From the NCBI GenBank assembly GCA_964583795.1, contig CAZOWX010000001.1:58277-122276 (forward strand): 64,000 nt of DNA, given 5' to 3'. The DNA comes from JBDTME01 sp964583795. GTDB lineage: Bacteria; Patescibacteriota; Microgenomatia; UBA1400; PJMF01. Positions 25,753-33,953 of this stretch are shown one piece after another (position 1 is the first letter of the stretch; each line of letters starts with the position of its first letter). The position numbers were made by a program, and so were the translations under genes. The notes beneath the pieces are model-generated. The model was not told the origin of the DNA. It saw only the letters and a program-made list of their open reading frames with translations, and ran no database searches.

Positions 25753-26387
25753 AGCACCTTTTCATTTTTGTTTTTTGTTTTCTTTTTTTGATTTGGTTAT
25801 CTTTCACAAATACGTTGCTCATCTCTCATCGTTGGGTGTTTTCACTCGCATACCCGACATTGATGTATCCAGAAAAAATCTCGTTTGAGCAATCACAGAA
25901 AGCATCAAATATCGTTCGTCTTGTGCATTCTGCTGAACAATTTTCGTATCTGTCAGTAGAGGAAAATCGGCACATGAATGACGTCCAACTTTTATTTCAA
26001 ACGACATCGCATCTTTGGGTACTTATTTTAGTTGGTCTACTATGCTTTTATTTTTTGCTTACACATTTTTTCGTTAACGTATCCAGTCAAATGATACTAA
26101 AGTTACTGATGAACACAACCGTGCTCTTCATTGGATTTATAGGAGTATCAACACTTTTTTTTTGGAATTCTTCATTCATTCTCTTTCACCGGCTGTTGTT
26201 TGATCCAGGCACTTGGAGCTTCCCAACAGATTCAACCTTGATTCAGCTGTTCCCCGAAACTTTTTGGCAACACATGTTTACTGTATTGCTGATAATGCCA
26301 GTAATTGAAGTCTTGACTCTCAAGCAATGTGCAAAGTATCTGCGACGTACCCACAACTTCAGCAGCAATGGTACAATACCACAGTGA
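25749..26387 (+). CDS. DUF1461 (TIGR01906-like) integral membrane protein
   Basis: A 212-residue protein with four hydrophobic segments (about 4-24, 94-113, 123-147, 180-197). The pattern matches the TIGR01906/DUF1461 family: a segment with ENRHMNDVQLLF after the first helix, and FHRLLFDPGTWSFPTDSTLIQLFPETFW before the last. The family occurs in Gram-positive and CPR bacteria and has no known function. It is co-translated with the preceding glycosyltransferase, and a promoter for the next gene lies within its last codons. Confidence 0.82.
   Translation: MKHLFIFVFCFLFLIWLSFTNTLLISHRWVFSLAYPTLMYPEKISFEQSQKASNIVRLVHSAEQFSYLSVEENRHMNDVQLLFQTTSHLWVLILVGLLCFYFLLTHFFVNVSSQMILKLLMNTTVLFIGFIGVSTLFFWNSSFILFHRLLFDPGTWSFPTDSTLIQLFPETFWQHMFTVLLIMPVIEVLTLKQCAKYLRRTHNFSSNGTIPQ
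26369..26377 (+). promoter_or_regulatory. Extended -10 promoter, leaderless spacing before a GTG start
   Basis: TGG followed by TACAAT (26372-26377), then six bases and GTG at 26384. The promoter lies inside the end of the DUF1461 gene and supports the GTG as start of the next gene. Confidence 0.6.
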
Positions 26388-27550
26388 AACCCAACTTATT
26401 TCCTACAAAAATCGCACTGGTTTATGACTGGGTCAACACACCATACGGCGGAGCAGAACGAGTCCTCGTCGCTCTTCATAAAATATTTCCCCAGGCTCCA
26501 CTGTACACAGCTGTGTATGATCCGAAGGTTGCAACTTGGGCAAAAGATTTTACGATTAAAACATCTTTTCTACAAAACATTTTGTTTTCCCAACAACGCC
26601 ACCGAGAATTACTACCACTGCTGCCACTTGCTTTTGAATCACTTGATTTAACTGCATTTGACTTGGTGATAAGTATCACCAGTGCTCAAGCCAAAGCTAT
26701 AAAAGTTCATCCTAATGCTTTACATATCTGCTATCTGTTGACTCCTACGCGATACCTGTGGAGTCACACACACAAGTACCAACAAGGAAGATTACAACCA
26801 ATTAAAGCATTGATCTTTTCATGGTTACGGCAATGGGATTATCAAGTCGCACAAAAACCACAAGTTATCATTCCTATTTCACAGTTGGTAAAACAGCGCA
26901 CCCAAAAGTATTACAGAAGGTCGACACATCCAGTTATTTACCCACCATTTCAGTTTAACTACCAGACGAAAATTCTCCAAACCGTCGACAGAAAAGCGGA
27001 ATATTATCTCGTTGTTTCACGACTTGTTCCATATAAAAAAGTTGATTTATGTATTCGTACTTGTGTGAACTTAGGAAAAAACTTGATTATTGTTGGTGAT
27101 GGTCCTGAGAGTAAAAAAATTCAGTCGCTGATTCAAAAGCTCGACCCACAGCAAAAACTTATTACTTGGTATTCGCAGCTAACCGACACTGAACTTCAAC
27201 ATGTATATGCTGCTGCAAAAGCCCTTTTACTTCCAGCAGAAGAGGATTTTGGAATTACAGCACTCGAGGCTCAAGCCTTCGGCAAACCCGTGATTGTTTA
27301 CCAGCATAGTGGCGCAGCTGAGGTAGTAAAAAATGGAATTGCTGGGATTCACTTTTCCGACCAAACTCTCGAGTCACTCTCGGGAGCAATTCTTGAATCA
27401 CAGCAGCATCATTTTGATTCTGCTGTTATAAAATCGCACGCTCTTTTGTATAATGAGCGAACATTCATGAGCCAGTTTGAAACAGCGGTTCGTGCCGCGT
27501 GGGAAAAACACCAGATTGATATACAGAAAGGACCTCATGTCAAATGTTGA
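26384..27550 (+). CDS. GT4-family glycosyltransferase
   Basis: A 388-residue GT-B enzyme: KIALVYDWVNTPYGGAERVLVALHKIFPQAPLYT at the N terminus (read in parts as YDW, GGAER), CYLLTPTRYLWSH, YYLVVSRLVPYKKVDLCI and the donor motif in EEDFGITALEAQAFGKPVI. This pattern is common in mannosyltransferases of the WbaZ/WcaI-like group. The start is GTG 26384, because a -10 box lies exactly 6 nt upstream; the longer version from 26327 has no family similarity in its first 19 residues. It overlaps manC by 14 nt, which fits a mannose-using pathway. Confidence 0.87.
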   Translation: MKPNLFPTKIALVYDWVNTPYGGAERVLVALHKIFPQAPLYTAVYDPKVATWAKDFTIKTSFLQNILFSQQRHRELLPLLPLAFESLDLTAFDLVISITSAQAKAIKVHPNALHICYLLTPTRYLWSHTHKYQQGRLQPIKALIFSWLRQWDYQVAQKPQVIIPISQLVKQRTQKYYRRSTHPVIYPPFQFNYQTKILQTVDRKAEYYLVVSRLVPYKKVDLCIRTCVNLGKNLIIVGDGPESKKIQSLIQKLDPQQKLITWYSQLTDTELQHVYAAAKALLLPAEEDFGITALEAQAFGKPVIVYQHSGAAEVVKNGIAGIHFSDQTLESLSGAILESQQHHFDSAVIKSHALLYNERTFMSQFETAVRAAWEKHQIDIQKGPHVKC

Positions 27551-28646
27551 ACACACTTTTGCACTCATCTTAGCCGGTGGCGGGGGAACACGGCTTTGGC
27601 CAAAATCACGAAAAAAAACCCCGAAGCAGTTTTTGAAACTTAACGGTGAGACTACTATGTTGCAAGTCACAGCGAGTCGTTTCGCAAAACTTGTTCCTTG
27701 GGAAAAAATTATTGTCGTGACAACAAAAGCATATGTTCAAGACGTTCTAGAGCAACTTCCAGAGATTCCCCCACAAAATATTCTCGCTGAGCCAGAGAAA
27801 AAAGATACTGCACTGGCAATGCTTACAGGTGCACTGTTTGCGAAAGCACAAGATGAAGAAGCAGTCGTGGTAAATGACGCGGCTGATCATGTTGTTGAAA
27901 ATGAGCAGGAATTTCTTCGATTGATGAGAGCCGCAATCACTGTGGCAAAAGAAAAGAAATACTTGGTTTCTGTCGGAATTACTCCGACTCACCCTTCCAG
28001 CGCATTTGGTTACATTAAAGTGGGAGAAGAAATAAAAAAAGTAGACTCCAATGTTCCAGTGTTTGCAGTAGACAGTTTTACTGAAAAACCCAACATCGCG
28101 ACCGCACGTGCATTTATTTCTACGGGGAAGTATTTTTGGAACGCCAATAACTATGTTTGGGCTGCATCAACTCTTCAAGAAGCTTTTAAAAAACATGCCC
28201 CAGAAACATATCAAGCAACTAAACAACTTGAGAATCTCACCGCACAACAATTTTCAAAGCAGCTTAATTTAATTTATCAGAACGCTCCAAGTATCTCGAT
28301 TGATTATGCAATCTCGGAGAAAGTTGACAACTTAGTGTTAATCCCTGGTGATTTTGGTTGGGATGATATCGGTGAATGGAAAGTAGTGTACGATCTTGGA
28401 AAAAAAGATTTGGCCGGAAATGTTATTATCGAAAATGGTGGTCAAAAACATATTAAAACTTTATCAATTGAATCCCAAAATAATTTGATCCATGTTGATG
28501 ATCGATTGGTCGCTTTAATCGGTATAAACGATATGATAGTAGTTGATACTCCGGAAATTTTGATGATCGCTCCAAAATCGAAAAGTCAGGACGTCAAAAA
28601 AATAGTTGAGCGACTCAAAGAAGAAAAACTAGAGGAATACCTCTAA
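27537..28646 (+). CDS. manC: Mannose-1-phosphate guanylyltransferase
   Basis: Makes GDP-mannose from GTP and mannose-1-phosphate. The 369-residue protein has the nucleotidyltransferase signature LILAGGGGTRLWPKSRKKTPKQF, NDAADHVV as metal-binding region, FTEKPN, YFWNANNYVW and PGDFGWDDIGEW. It has only the pyrophosphorylase part; the phosphomannose isomerase domain of bifunctional ManC/AlgA is missing. ATG 27537 is preceded by AAAGG at an 8-nt distance. It supplies GDP-mannose to the surrounding glycosyltransferases. Confidence 0.92.
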   Translation: MSNVEHTFALILAGGGGTRLWPKSRKKTPKQFLKLNGETTMLQVTASRFAKLVPWEKIIVVTTKAYVQDVLEQLPEIPPQNILAEPEKKDTALAMLTGALFAKAQDEEAVVVNDAADHVVENEQEFLRLMRAAITVAKEKKYLVSVGITPTHPSSAFGYIKVGEEIKKVDSNVPVFAVDSFTEKPNIATARAFISTGKYFWNANNYVWAASTLQEAFKKHAPETYQATKQLENLTAQQFSKQLNLIYQNAPSISIDYAISEKVDNLVLIPGDFGWDDIGEWKVVYDLGKKDLAGNVIIENGGQKHIKTLSIESQNNLIHVDDRLVALIGINDMIVVDTPEILMIAPKSKSQDVKKIVERLKEEKLEEYL

Positions 28647-28685
28647 CGCCATAGCCAACAAACATGAAGAACATCTTTAAAAAAG

Positions 28686-28711
28686 TACTTTCTACTTACT
28701 ACTAACTACTT
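28686..28711. repeat. Short-word repeat upstream of the sugar transferase gene
   Basis: Overlapping copies of a CTTACTA/CTAACTA-type 7-mer lie just before the ATG at 28717. Similar short-word repeats of different sequence lie at 8311, 54272 and 54469. Confidence 0.5.
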
Positions 28712-28716
28712 GTTCT

Positions 28717-29340
28717 ATGGGTTACGAAACTCAAAAACGGATACTCGATATTATCATTGCGTCATTGTTGTTCGTCATATTCTTTCCAGTTTGGCTCATC
28801 GTTCCCGTTCTCATCTGGTTTGATTCCGGTTTTCCAATTTTCTTTGTCCATAATCGTGTTGGGAAACATGGTGAGATGTTTAACTTGCTCAAGTTTCGTT
28901 CGATGATCAAAGATGCCGACGAATATCTTCACAGTGGGAAAGATCAAAAATTGTTGAACGAATTTAAAAACGGTGATTGGAAGCTTAAAAATGATCCTCG
29001 TATTACAAAATTAGGCAAAGTGCTTCGTTCGCTGACCATCGATGAATTTCCTCAGTTGCTCAACGTACTCAAAGGAGAAATGAGTATGGTTGGTCCTCGT
29101 GCGTATGTCCAAAAGGAGCTTCTGGAACAAACCCGAAAGTATCCTGAGACTAAAGCACTTGTGAAAAAAATTCTCTCAGTCAAACCCGGCATTACTGGAC
29201 CTTGGCAAACTAGTGGCAGAAATGAAGTGCCCTTTAGTGTCAGAGCCAAAATGGATGCCCAGTATGCTCAACAAAAAAGTGTGTTGAACGATTTACAAAT
29301 TCTACTCAGGACACCCAAAGCAATGTTGTCAAAATGGTAG
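28717..29340 (+). CDS. Bacterial sugar transferase (polyprenyl-phosphate glycosyl-1-phosphate transferase)
   Basis: Starts a lipid-linked glycan by moving a sugar-1-phosphate onto undecaprenyl phosphate. The 207-residue protein is the small, monotopic type: an N-terminal membrane helix (about 8-32), then RVGKHGEMFNLLKFRSM, the catalytic acidic LTIDEFPQLLNVLKGEMSMVGPRA, and VKPGITGPWQTSGRN. It lacks the four-helix domain of WbaP/WcaJ. Being next to manC and many glycosyltransferases, it is the likely initiating enzyme of the surface polysaccharide encoded here. Confidence 0.93.
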   Translation: MGYETQKRILDIIIASLLFVIFFPVWLIVPVLIWFDSGFPIFFVHNRVGKHGEMFNLLKFRSMIKDADEYLHSGKDQKLLNEFKNGDWKLKNDPRITKLGKVLRSLTIDEFPQLLNVLKGEMSMVGPRAYVQKELLEQTRKYPETKALVKKILSVKPGITGPWQTSGRNEVPFSVRAKMDAQYAQQKSVLNDLQILLRTPKAMLSKW

Positions 29341-29347
29341 CGTAAAC

Positions 29348-29377
29348 TTGACAGCAATGGAGTATCTTTGAGATAGT
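29348..29377 (+). promoter_or_regulatory. Candidate promoter of the DUF4012 gene
   Basis: TTGACA (29348-29353), an 18-nt spacer and GATAGT (29372-29377). The leader to ATG 29466 would be about 80 nt. A second -10-like TATAAA (29445-29450) lies 15 nt before the ATG. Confidence 0.4.
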
Positions 29378-29465
29378 GGTATCTTGCAATATTTAGTAGT
29401 CTTGTAGAAAAAGAACCCAATATAAATTCCGCTACAGTCCTGGTTATAAAATATCTTTGACATTT

Positions 29466-31508
29466 ATGGTAGAAGACACAATTATCCTTCCCAATCAAGA
29501 AATCGCACAAACTGATCGCAAGAAGAAAAACCCAATGCATCATCTAAGCAAACTGTTTACTCCCAGTAAAAAACATTCCTCAAAAGAGGAACTTATTCAA
29601 CCACAGCTTTCTAAAAAAAAGAAAGGTCTGCGAACGTGGCATAAAGTCGTGGTTGCCATCGTATTGGTACTCGTCCTGGTTGGATCAGCAGTTGGTGCCG
29701 TTGGATACTACACACTTGGCATAGTCAAAAACTTGCAAGCGCAAGCCAATGAACTAAAAGTTGCTATTGGTGGAGTAAAAGATCAACTAAAGTCACAAAA
29801 TCTGCCCGGAGCGAAGGCTGCTTTTAGCGATGTCCAGACAAAGCTTGATCGAATGAAAGTTGAGTATCAGCGCCTGTCATTTCTCTCGTCACTTCCCATC
29901 GCTAACAATTACTATCAAGATGGCTTGCATGGGTTTAAGGCTGCTGAAGCTGGAGTCAGAGCCGGAGTAAAAACAATTGATGCCATAGTCCCGTACGCTG
30001 ATGTATTGGGATTTGCTGGTGAAGGGACCTTCACTGGTGGCAGTGCAGAGAATCGCATTAAACTCTTATTAGATACACTCGGAAAAGTATCTCCTATTCT
30101 TGATGATATTAAAGGAGAACTGACTGCTGCTGAAACCGAGCTTAAAGCAATCAATCCAGATCGTTATCCCGACAAGATTCAAGGCATTGAAGTTCGTGGC
30201 AGCTTAGTTATGGGACAGCAAGTCATTCAAGATGTTGTTGATGGCATTGATGAGTTTCGTCCGGCGATAGAGGTACTACCACAAATTGCCGGAGCAGACG
30301 GAAAACGCAAAAAATACTTAGTAATCTTTCAAAATGACAACGAGTTGCGCCCAACCGGTGGGTTTATGACTGGATATGCTGCACTGTTCGTCGAGGATGG
30401 GAAAGTCACTCCAGAAAAAAGTGACGATATCTATGAGCTGGATAAAAAGTTTAACTCAAAAACTCCGATTCCAGCCATCTTGGGAAGATACCTAACGACT
30501 GAGAAAAAGTTTAATTTACGCGATATGAACATTTCGCCTGACTTTAAACTCTCGATGGACACATTTTACTCAAACTATAAAGAAATTAAAAGTGAACCGC
30601 AAAATATTGATGGAATCATCGCCGTTGATAGTGAGTTTCTATCTTCATTAGTAAAGGTACTTGGACCCATTGATGTTGCTGGATACGGCACATTTAGTGC
30701 AGAAACTGATAAGCGCTGTGATTGTCCACAGATTATTTACTCACTTTCAGAGATTGTTGATCGGCCAACACCCTATATTCGACAAGACCGAAAGGGAATC
30801 TTAGCACCGATGATGCAGGCCATTTTGCACAAAGCCTACTCCTCTCCTAAAGAGGTTTGGCCCCAACTTTTCACACTCGCAAAGGAAGATATTGAGCAAA
30901 AACACGTACAAATGTACTTCTTTGATGAAGAGTATCAAAAAGCAGCCGAGGCAGTAAATGTTGCTGGTCGGATGAATCCGGTCAAGGATAGTCATGATTA
31001 CATGGCTGTTGTTGACTCAAATTTAGGCGGGGCTAAGTCAAATTTGTTTGTCACCCAAGAAGTAGAAGTGAAAGTTTCACCGGTACAAAACGGGATGATT
31101 ACCAAAACAGTGACATTAAAATACAAAAATCCATTTCCTGGATCAAACTGTAACTTGGAAGCCGGACAACTCTGTCTGAATGCCCAGTTGAAAGATTGGG
31201 TGCGATTGTACATGCCACTCGGGTCAAAAATTGTTGAAACCAACGGTTTTGACGATGGGACTCAAAGTGAAGCAGTTGAAGAAGATCTCCCTGATTATCA
31301 GGTTGTTCAAGGCGTTTTTCGTCTCTCGCCACAATCAAACTCTTCTGTTCAAATCACGTACACAGTGCCGTATACAGATGAAAAAGTCTATCGCGCACAG
31401 TTGCGCAAACAAGGTGGGACTGGAAACGTGAAATATCTCTTTGATATCAATGGGAATCAAGAAGAAGTTATTTTAGACAAGGACAAAACAGTTGAAATTC
31501 CATTTTAG
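29466..31508 (+). CDS. DUF4012 domain membrane-anchored protein
   Basis: A 680-residue protein with a basic cytoplasmic N terminus (about 1-58), one transmembrane helix (about 60-86) and a large outside part. The segment IFQNDNELRPTGGFMTGYAALFVEDGKV marks the DUF4012 family, frequent in CPR and Actinobacteria, often beside polysaccharide genes; some relatives resemble LytR-CpsA-Psr proteins. A coiled-coil-like stretch (about 92-135) follows the helix. ATG 29466 is preferred over TTG 29457. It may attach or organise the surface glycan; this rests on context only. Confidence 0.88.
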   Translation: MVEDTIILPNQEIAQTDRKKKNPMHHLSKLFTPSKKHSSKEELIQPQLSKKKKGLRTWHKVVVAIVLVLVLVGSAVGAVGYYTLGIVKNLQAQANELKVAIGGVKDQLKSQNLPGAKAAFSDVQTKLDRMKVEYQRLSFLSSLPIANNYYQDGLHGFKAAEAGVRAGVKTIDAIVPYADVLGFAGEGTFTGGSAENRIKLLLDTLGKVSPILDDIKGELTAAETELKAINPDRYPDKIQGIEVRGSLVMGQQVIQDVVDGIDEFRPAIEVLPQIAGADGKRKKYLVIFQNDNELRPTGGFMTGYAALFVEDGKVTPEKSDDIYELDKKFNSKTPIPAILGRYLTTEKKFNLRDMNISPDFKLSMDTFYSNYKEIKSEPQNIDGIIAVDSEFLSSLVKVLGPIDVAGYGTFSAETDKRCDCPQIIYSLSEIVDRPTPYIRQDRKGILAPMMQAILHKAYSSPKEVWPQLFTLAKEDIEQKHVQMYFFDEEYQKAAEAVNVAGRMNPVKDSHDYMAVVDSNLGGAKSNLFVTQEVEVKVSPVQNGMITKTVTLKYKNPFPGSNCNLEAGQLCLNAQLKDWVRLYMPLGSKIVETNGFDDGTQSEAVEEDLPDYQVVQGVFRLSPQSNSSVQITYTVPYTDEKVYRAQLRKQGGTGNVKYLFDINGNQEEVILDKDKTVEIPF

Positions 31509-31525
31509 AGACAAAGAGACTGCAC

Positions 31526-32065
31526 ATGAAATCGTATCCTTCAATTCACACACATGCAGTTGTTCTGAAACGGTCAAATGTTGGTGAAACAGATCGGGTA
31601 ATCACCTTATTTACTCAAAAGCACGGCAAGATTGTTTCGATTGCCAAAGGCTGTCGGAACTTACATTCATCTCGGCTCAGCACGCTAGAACCAGGAAATT
31701 TGGTTGATGTGTACTTTCTTCCAACAAAGGGTTTACCCATTCTCACTCAGACACAACTCATTAACGATTTTGTGCAAACGAAAAAGTCACTTAAAAAAAT
31801 GAAACAATTGCTACAGGTTCTGGAAATCGTTGATGCACTTTCTGTCGAAGACGAAAATACTCCAGTTTTTGTTCGGCTCACCAAAATTTTAGAAGCACTC
31901 AATTCTTTTCCCATTTTTCGAGCGATTCGATCGGAGCTTTCAGCTCTGATTGAGGAGTTTGGCTTTCAACCCCTTGCTGAGACTCAATACCAAACCATTA
32001 GTGAGTATGTTGCAACACTGAGTGATAAAAACCTCAAAAGTTTTGAGTTTTTGACAATCAAGTAA
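31526..32065 (+). CDS. recO: DNA repair protein RecO, short form
   Basis: Helps load RecA with RecR at gaps. The N-terminal OB fold is clear: HTHAVVLKRSNVGETDRVITLFTQKHGKI with SIAKGCRNLHSSRLSTLEPGN. At 179 residues it is shorter than the usual 230-255, and the CxxC zinc-binding region of many RecO proteins is absent; the helical C-terminal domain is reduced. It lies 17 nt after the DUF4012 gene, and the glyS promoter starts within its last codons. Confidence 0.85.
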   Translation: MKSYPSIHTHAVVLKRSNVGETDRVITLFTQKHGKIVSIAKGCRNLHSSRLSTLEPGNLVDVYFLPTKGLPILTQTQLINDFVQTKKSLKKMKQLLQVLEIVDALSVEDENTPVFVRLTKILEALNSFPIFRAIRSELSALIEEFGFQPLAETQYQTISEYVATLSDKNLKSFEFLTIK

Positions 32066-32080
32066 TAAGTATGATACAAT
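32051..32080 (+). promoter_or_regulatory. Promoter of the glyS T-box leader
   Basis: TTGACA (32051-32056), 18-nt spacer, and TACAAT (32075-32080) preceded by TGA as an extended -10. Transcription would begin near 32087, exactly where the leader folding begins. It overlaps the end of recO. Confidence 0.75.
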
Positions 32081-32086
32081 TTTTCT

Positions 32087-32249
32087 AGTATTTACCCTTT
32101 GGCAAGGATTTTCACAAATACTGATAACAATAAAGTGGTCAAGTTCACTGGGACATCATGACTTGACAAGTAGGGTGGAACCGCGATTCCGTTATTTGAG
32201 GAACCGTCCCTATGCAGTAGTATCTATACTGTGTAGAGACGGTTTTTTT
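32087..32249 (+). promoter_or_regulatory. T-box riboswitch (Gly) with very short Stem I
   Basis: Senses uncharged tRNA-Gly and controls glyS. The 14-nt T-box AGGGTGGAACCGCG (32172-32185) is canonical, and its TGGA matches the U discriminator of tRNA-Gly. Stem I is tiny: a basal helix (32087-32093 with 32116-32122) and a hairpin (32096-32099 with 32104-32107) whose loop carries GGC (32101-32103), a Gly codon followed by a purine. A second stem pairs 32138-32144 with 32161-32167. The leader ends in an intrinsic terminator, so control is by transcription attenuation. The long Stem I distal loops of Firmicutes T-boxes are missing. Confidence 0.9.
32202..32249 (+). terminator. Regulated terminator of the glyS T-box
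   Basis: AACCGTC (32202-32208) pairs with GACGGTT (32238-32244), extended by an inner CTA-GCAGTA/TACTGT-TAG stem, and followed by seven T. Its 5' arm (CCGTCCCT) can instead pair with the AGGG of the T-box to form the antiterminator. Confidence 0.9.
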
Positions 32250-32312
32250 GCGTTTTCAACTAAAATACAGTAGCAAACGCAACTCGCCATAGCTTTACTG
32301 TGTCCTCTCGTA

Positions 32313-32346
32313 GTCCCGCAGTGCGGGACGAAGTGGGAGCGACGGC
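32313..32346. repeat. GC-rich hairpin element between the T-box terminator and glyS
   Basis: GTCCCGC (32313-32319), AGT, GCGGGAC (32323-32329) is a perfect 7-bp hairpin followed by GC-rich sequence to about 32346, in an otherwise AT-rich leader. CTTTAC near 32293 and GTAAAG near 32350 can close an outer stem. No T-run. It looks like a small REP-like repeat or a leader structure. The rest of the 32250-32424 stretch holds only the glyS ribosome-binding site. Confidence 0.6.
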
Positions 32347-32424
32347 GGGTAAAGTTTAGGTAAATGCACAAGCCAATTTCTACACGTGCTCGCTTTTTCA
32401 AAAACAGCGAGAGAAAGGGCGTTT

Positions 32425-33819
32425 ATGACAGACACCACTGTCACCCTCGAACAAATTGTTTCTTTGACAAAACGCCGTGGTTTTGTGTTCAGAACATCAG
32501 AAATTTATGGCGGGCTAGCTAACTCTTATGACTATGGTCCTTTGGGAGCACAACTGATGCGCACCATTCGGAATTTATGGTGGCAAGAGCTGGTTGAGAA
32601 ACGTGAAGATATGGTCGGCCTTGATTCACAAATTATCCTGCATCCACAAACTTGGGTTGCATCGGGACATGTGAGTTCATTTACTGACCCGCTGGTAGAA
32701 GACAAGGTTACCCACAAACGCTATCGAGCTGATCATTTAATAGAAGCCTGGGTTGAAAACCATCCGGACAGAGTAGAACCAGGTTTTGAAGTCGTGAATC
32801 TCAATCTTGATCAAATGGCTCAGTTCATCAACGATCAATCAATCAAAAGCCCGGATGGTAATGAGATCACTCCACCGCAGACGTTTAACTTACTTTTTGA
32901 GACCTCAATTGGCTCAGTGAGTGGTGAAAAATCGAAAGTGTACTTACGCGGGGAAACCGCACAAGGAATTTTCTCTAACTTTAAACAAGTGCTCGATACG
33001 ACTCGGGTGCAACTTCCGTTTGGGATTGGGCAAATTGGAAAAAGTTTCCGAAATGAAATTACCACAGGGCAATTTATCTTTCGCACGCTTGAGTTTGAGC
33101 AAGCTGAGATCGAGTACTTCTTTGATCCTGATTTGCTTCCTTGGGAACAAGCACTTGATCAATGGAAACAGATCATGTGGCAATTCGTCACTCAAACTCT
33201 CGGTGTGAAACCTGAGCACTTACGGTGGAGACAACATACCGATAAAGAGCGCAGTCACTACAGCAAGGACACGTACGATCTAGAGTACCTGTTCCCATTT
33301 GGGTGGAAAGAACTCTGGGGAGTTGCATATCGTACCAACTATGACTTGATGCAACATATCAAACGTTCAAAAGTTGCTCTTGAGTACACTGATCCGTTTA
33401 CTCAAAAAAAGTTGGTACCACACGTCATTGAACCCGCTTTGGGACTCAACAGGGTCTTTTTAATGGTGTTGTGTGATAGTTATTGGAAAGATGAAACAAA
33501 AAATCGGACAGTGCTTCGCCTACAACCCAACATTGCTCGATATCAGGCAGCAGTCTTTCCATTGGTACGCAATAAACCAGAACTCGTTGATAAAGCCAAA
33601 ACTGTGTATGAACAGTTGAAAAAACAGTTTAGAGTTGCTTGGGATGACCGTGGCAATATTGGAAAGCGCTATTTAAGCCAAGATGAAATAGGAACACCAT
33701 GGTGCATCACAGTCGATTACCAAACTCTAACAGACGACACGGTCACTCTGCGCAATCGCGATACAGCGAATCAGCTTCGAGTTGCAGTGATTGATCTGGA
33801 GAAACAGTTGCAGTCATAG
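32425..33819 (+). CDS. glyS: Glycyl-tRNA synthetase, single-chain class II type
   Basis: Charges tRNA-Gly. The 464-residue product is the dimeric alpha2 type also found in archaea and eukaryotes, not the alpha2beta2 GlyQ/GlyS type. Markers: RGFVFRTSEIYGGLANSYDYGPLG near the N terminus, YLRGETAQGIFSNF, motif 2 FRNEITTGQFIFRTLEFEQAEIEYF, motif 3 region VIEPALGLNRVFL and a C-terminal anticodon-binding domain (about 360-464). I chose ATG 32425, with GAAAGG 7 nt upstream; an earlier in-frame start would add 13 unrelated residues. It is under the T-box above. Confidence 0.95.
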   Translation: MTDTTVTLEQIVSLTKRRGFVFRTSEIYGGLANSYDYGPLGAQLMRTIRNLWWQELVEKREDMVGLDSQIILHPQTWVASGHVSSFTDPLVEDKVTHKRYRADHLIEAWVENHPDRVEPGFEVVNLNLDQMAQFINDQSIKSPDGNEITPPQTFNLLFETSIGSVSGEKSKVYLRGETAQGIFSNFKQVLDTTRVQLPFGIGQIGKSFRNEITTGQFIFRTLEFEQAEIEYFFDPDLLPWEQALDQWKQIMWQFVTQTLGVKPEHLRWRQHTDKERSHYSKDTYDLEYLFPFGWKELWGVAYRTNYDLMQHIKRSKVALEYTDPFTQKKLVPHVIEPALGLNRVFLMVLCDSYWKDETKNRTVLRLQPNIARYQAAVFPLVRNKPELVDKAKTVYEQLKKQFRVAWDDRGNIGKRYLSQDEIGTPWCITVDYQTLTDDTVTLRNRDTANQLRVAVIDLEKQLQS

Positions 33820-33826
33820 ACTATAG

Positions 33827-33870
33827 AAAAGGGAGTGTTTATTTTCTCCACAACACTCCCTTTTCTTGTT
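33827..33870 (+). terminator. Intrinsic terminator after glyS
   Basis: A 13-bp stem (33827-33839 with 33852-33864) with an A-rich 5' flank and a T-rich tail to 33870. The A/T flanks make it potentially active in both directions. Confidence 0.88.
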
Positions 33871-33917
33871 TTTGAGGGAAAAACTCTGATCATTGGATGA
33901 ATCGTTCAATTTCAACC

Positions 33918-33946
33918 TTGCAACATCATCAACTTCTTTAGATAAT
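33918..33946 (+). promoter_or_regulatory. Promoter of the lipoprotein gene, leaderless spacing
   Basis: TTGCAA (33918-33923), 17-nt spacer, GATAAT (33941-33946), then 7 nt to ATG 33954. It supports 33954 over the in-frame ATG at 33945, which would lie inside the -10 element. Confidence 0.65.
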
Positions 33947-33953
33947 GGCACTT

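Noticed and set aside
33945..33953. Earlier ATG for the lipoprotein at 33945
   Set aside because: It lies inside the predicted -10 element; ATG 33954 gives a typical signal peptide start.
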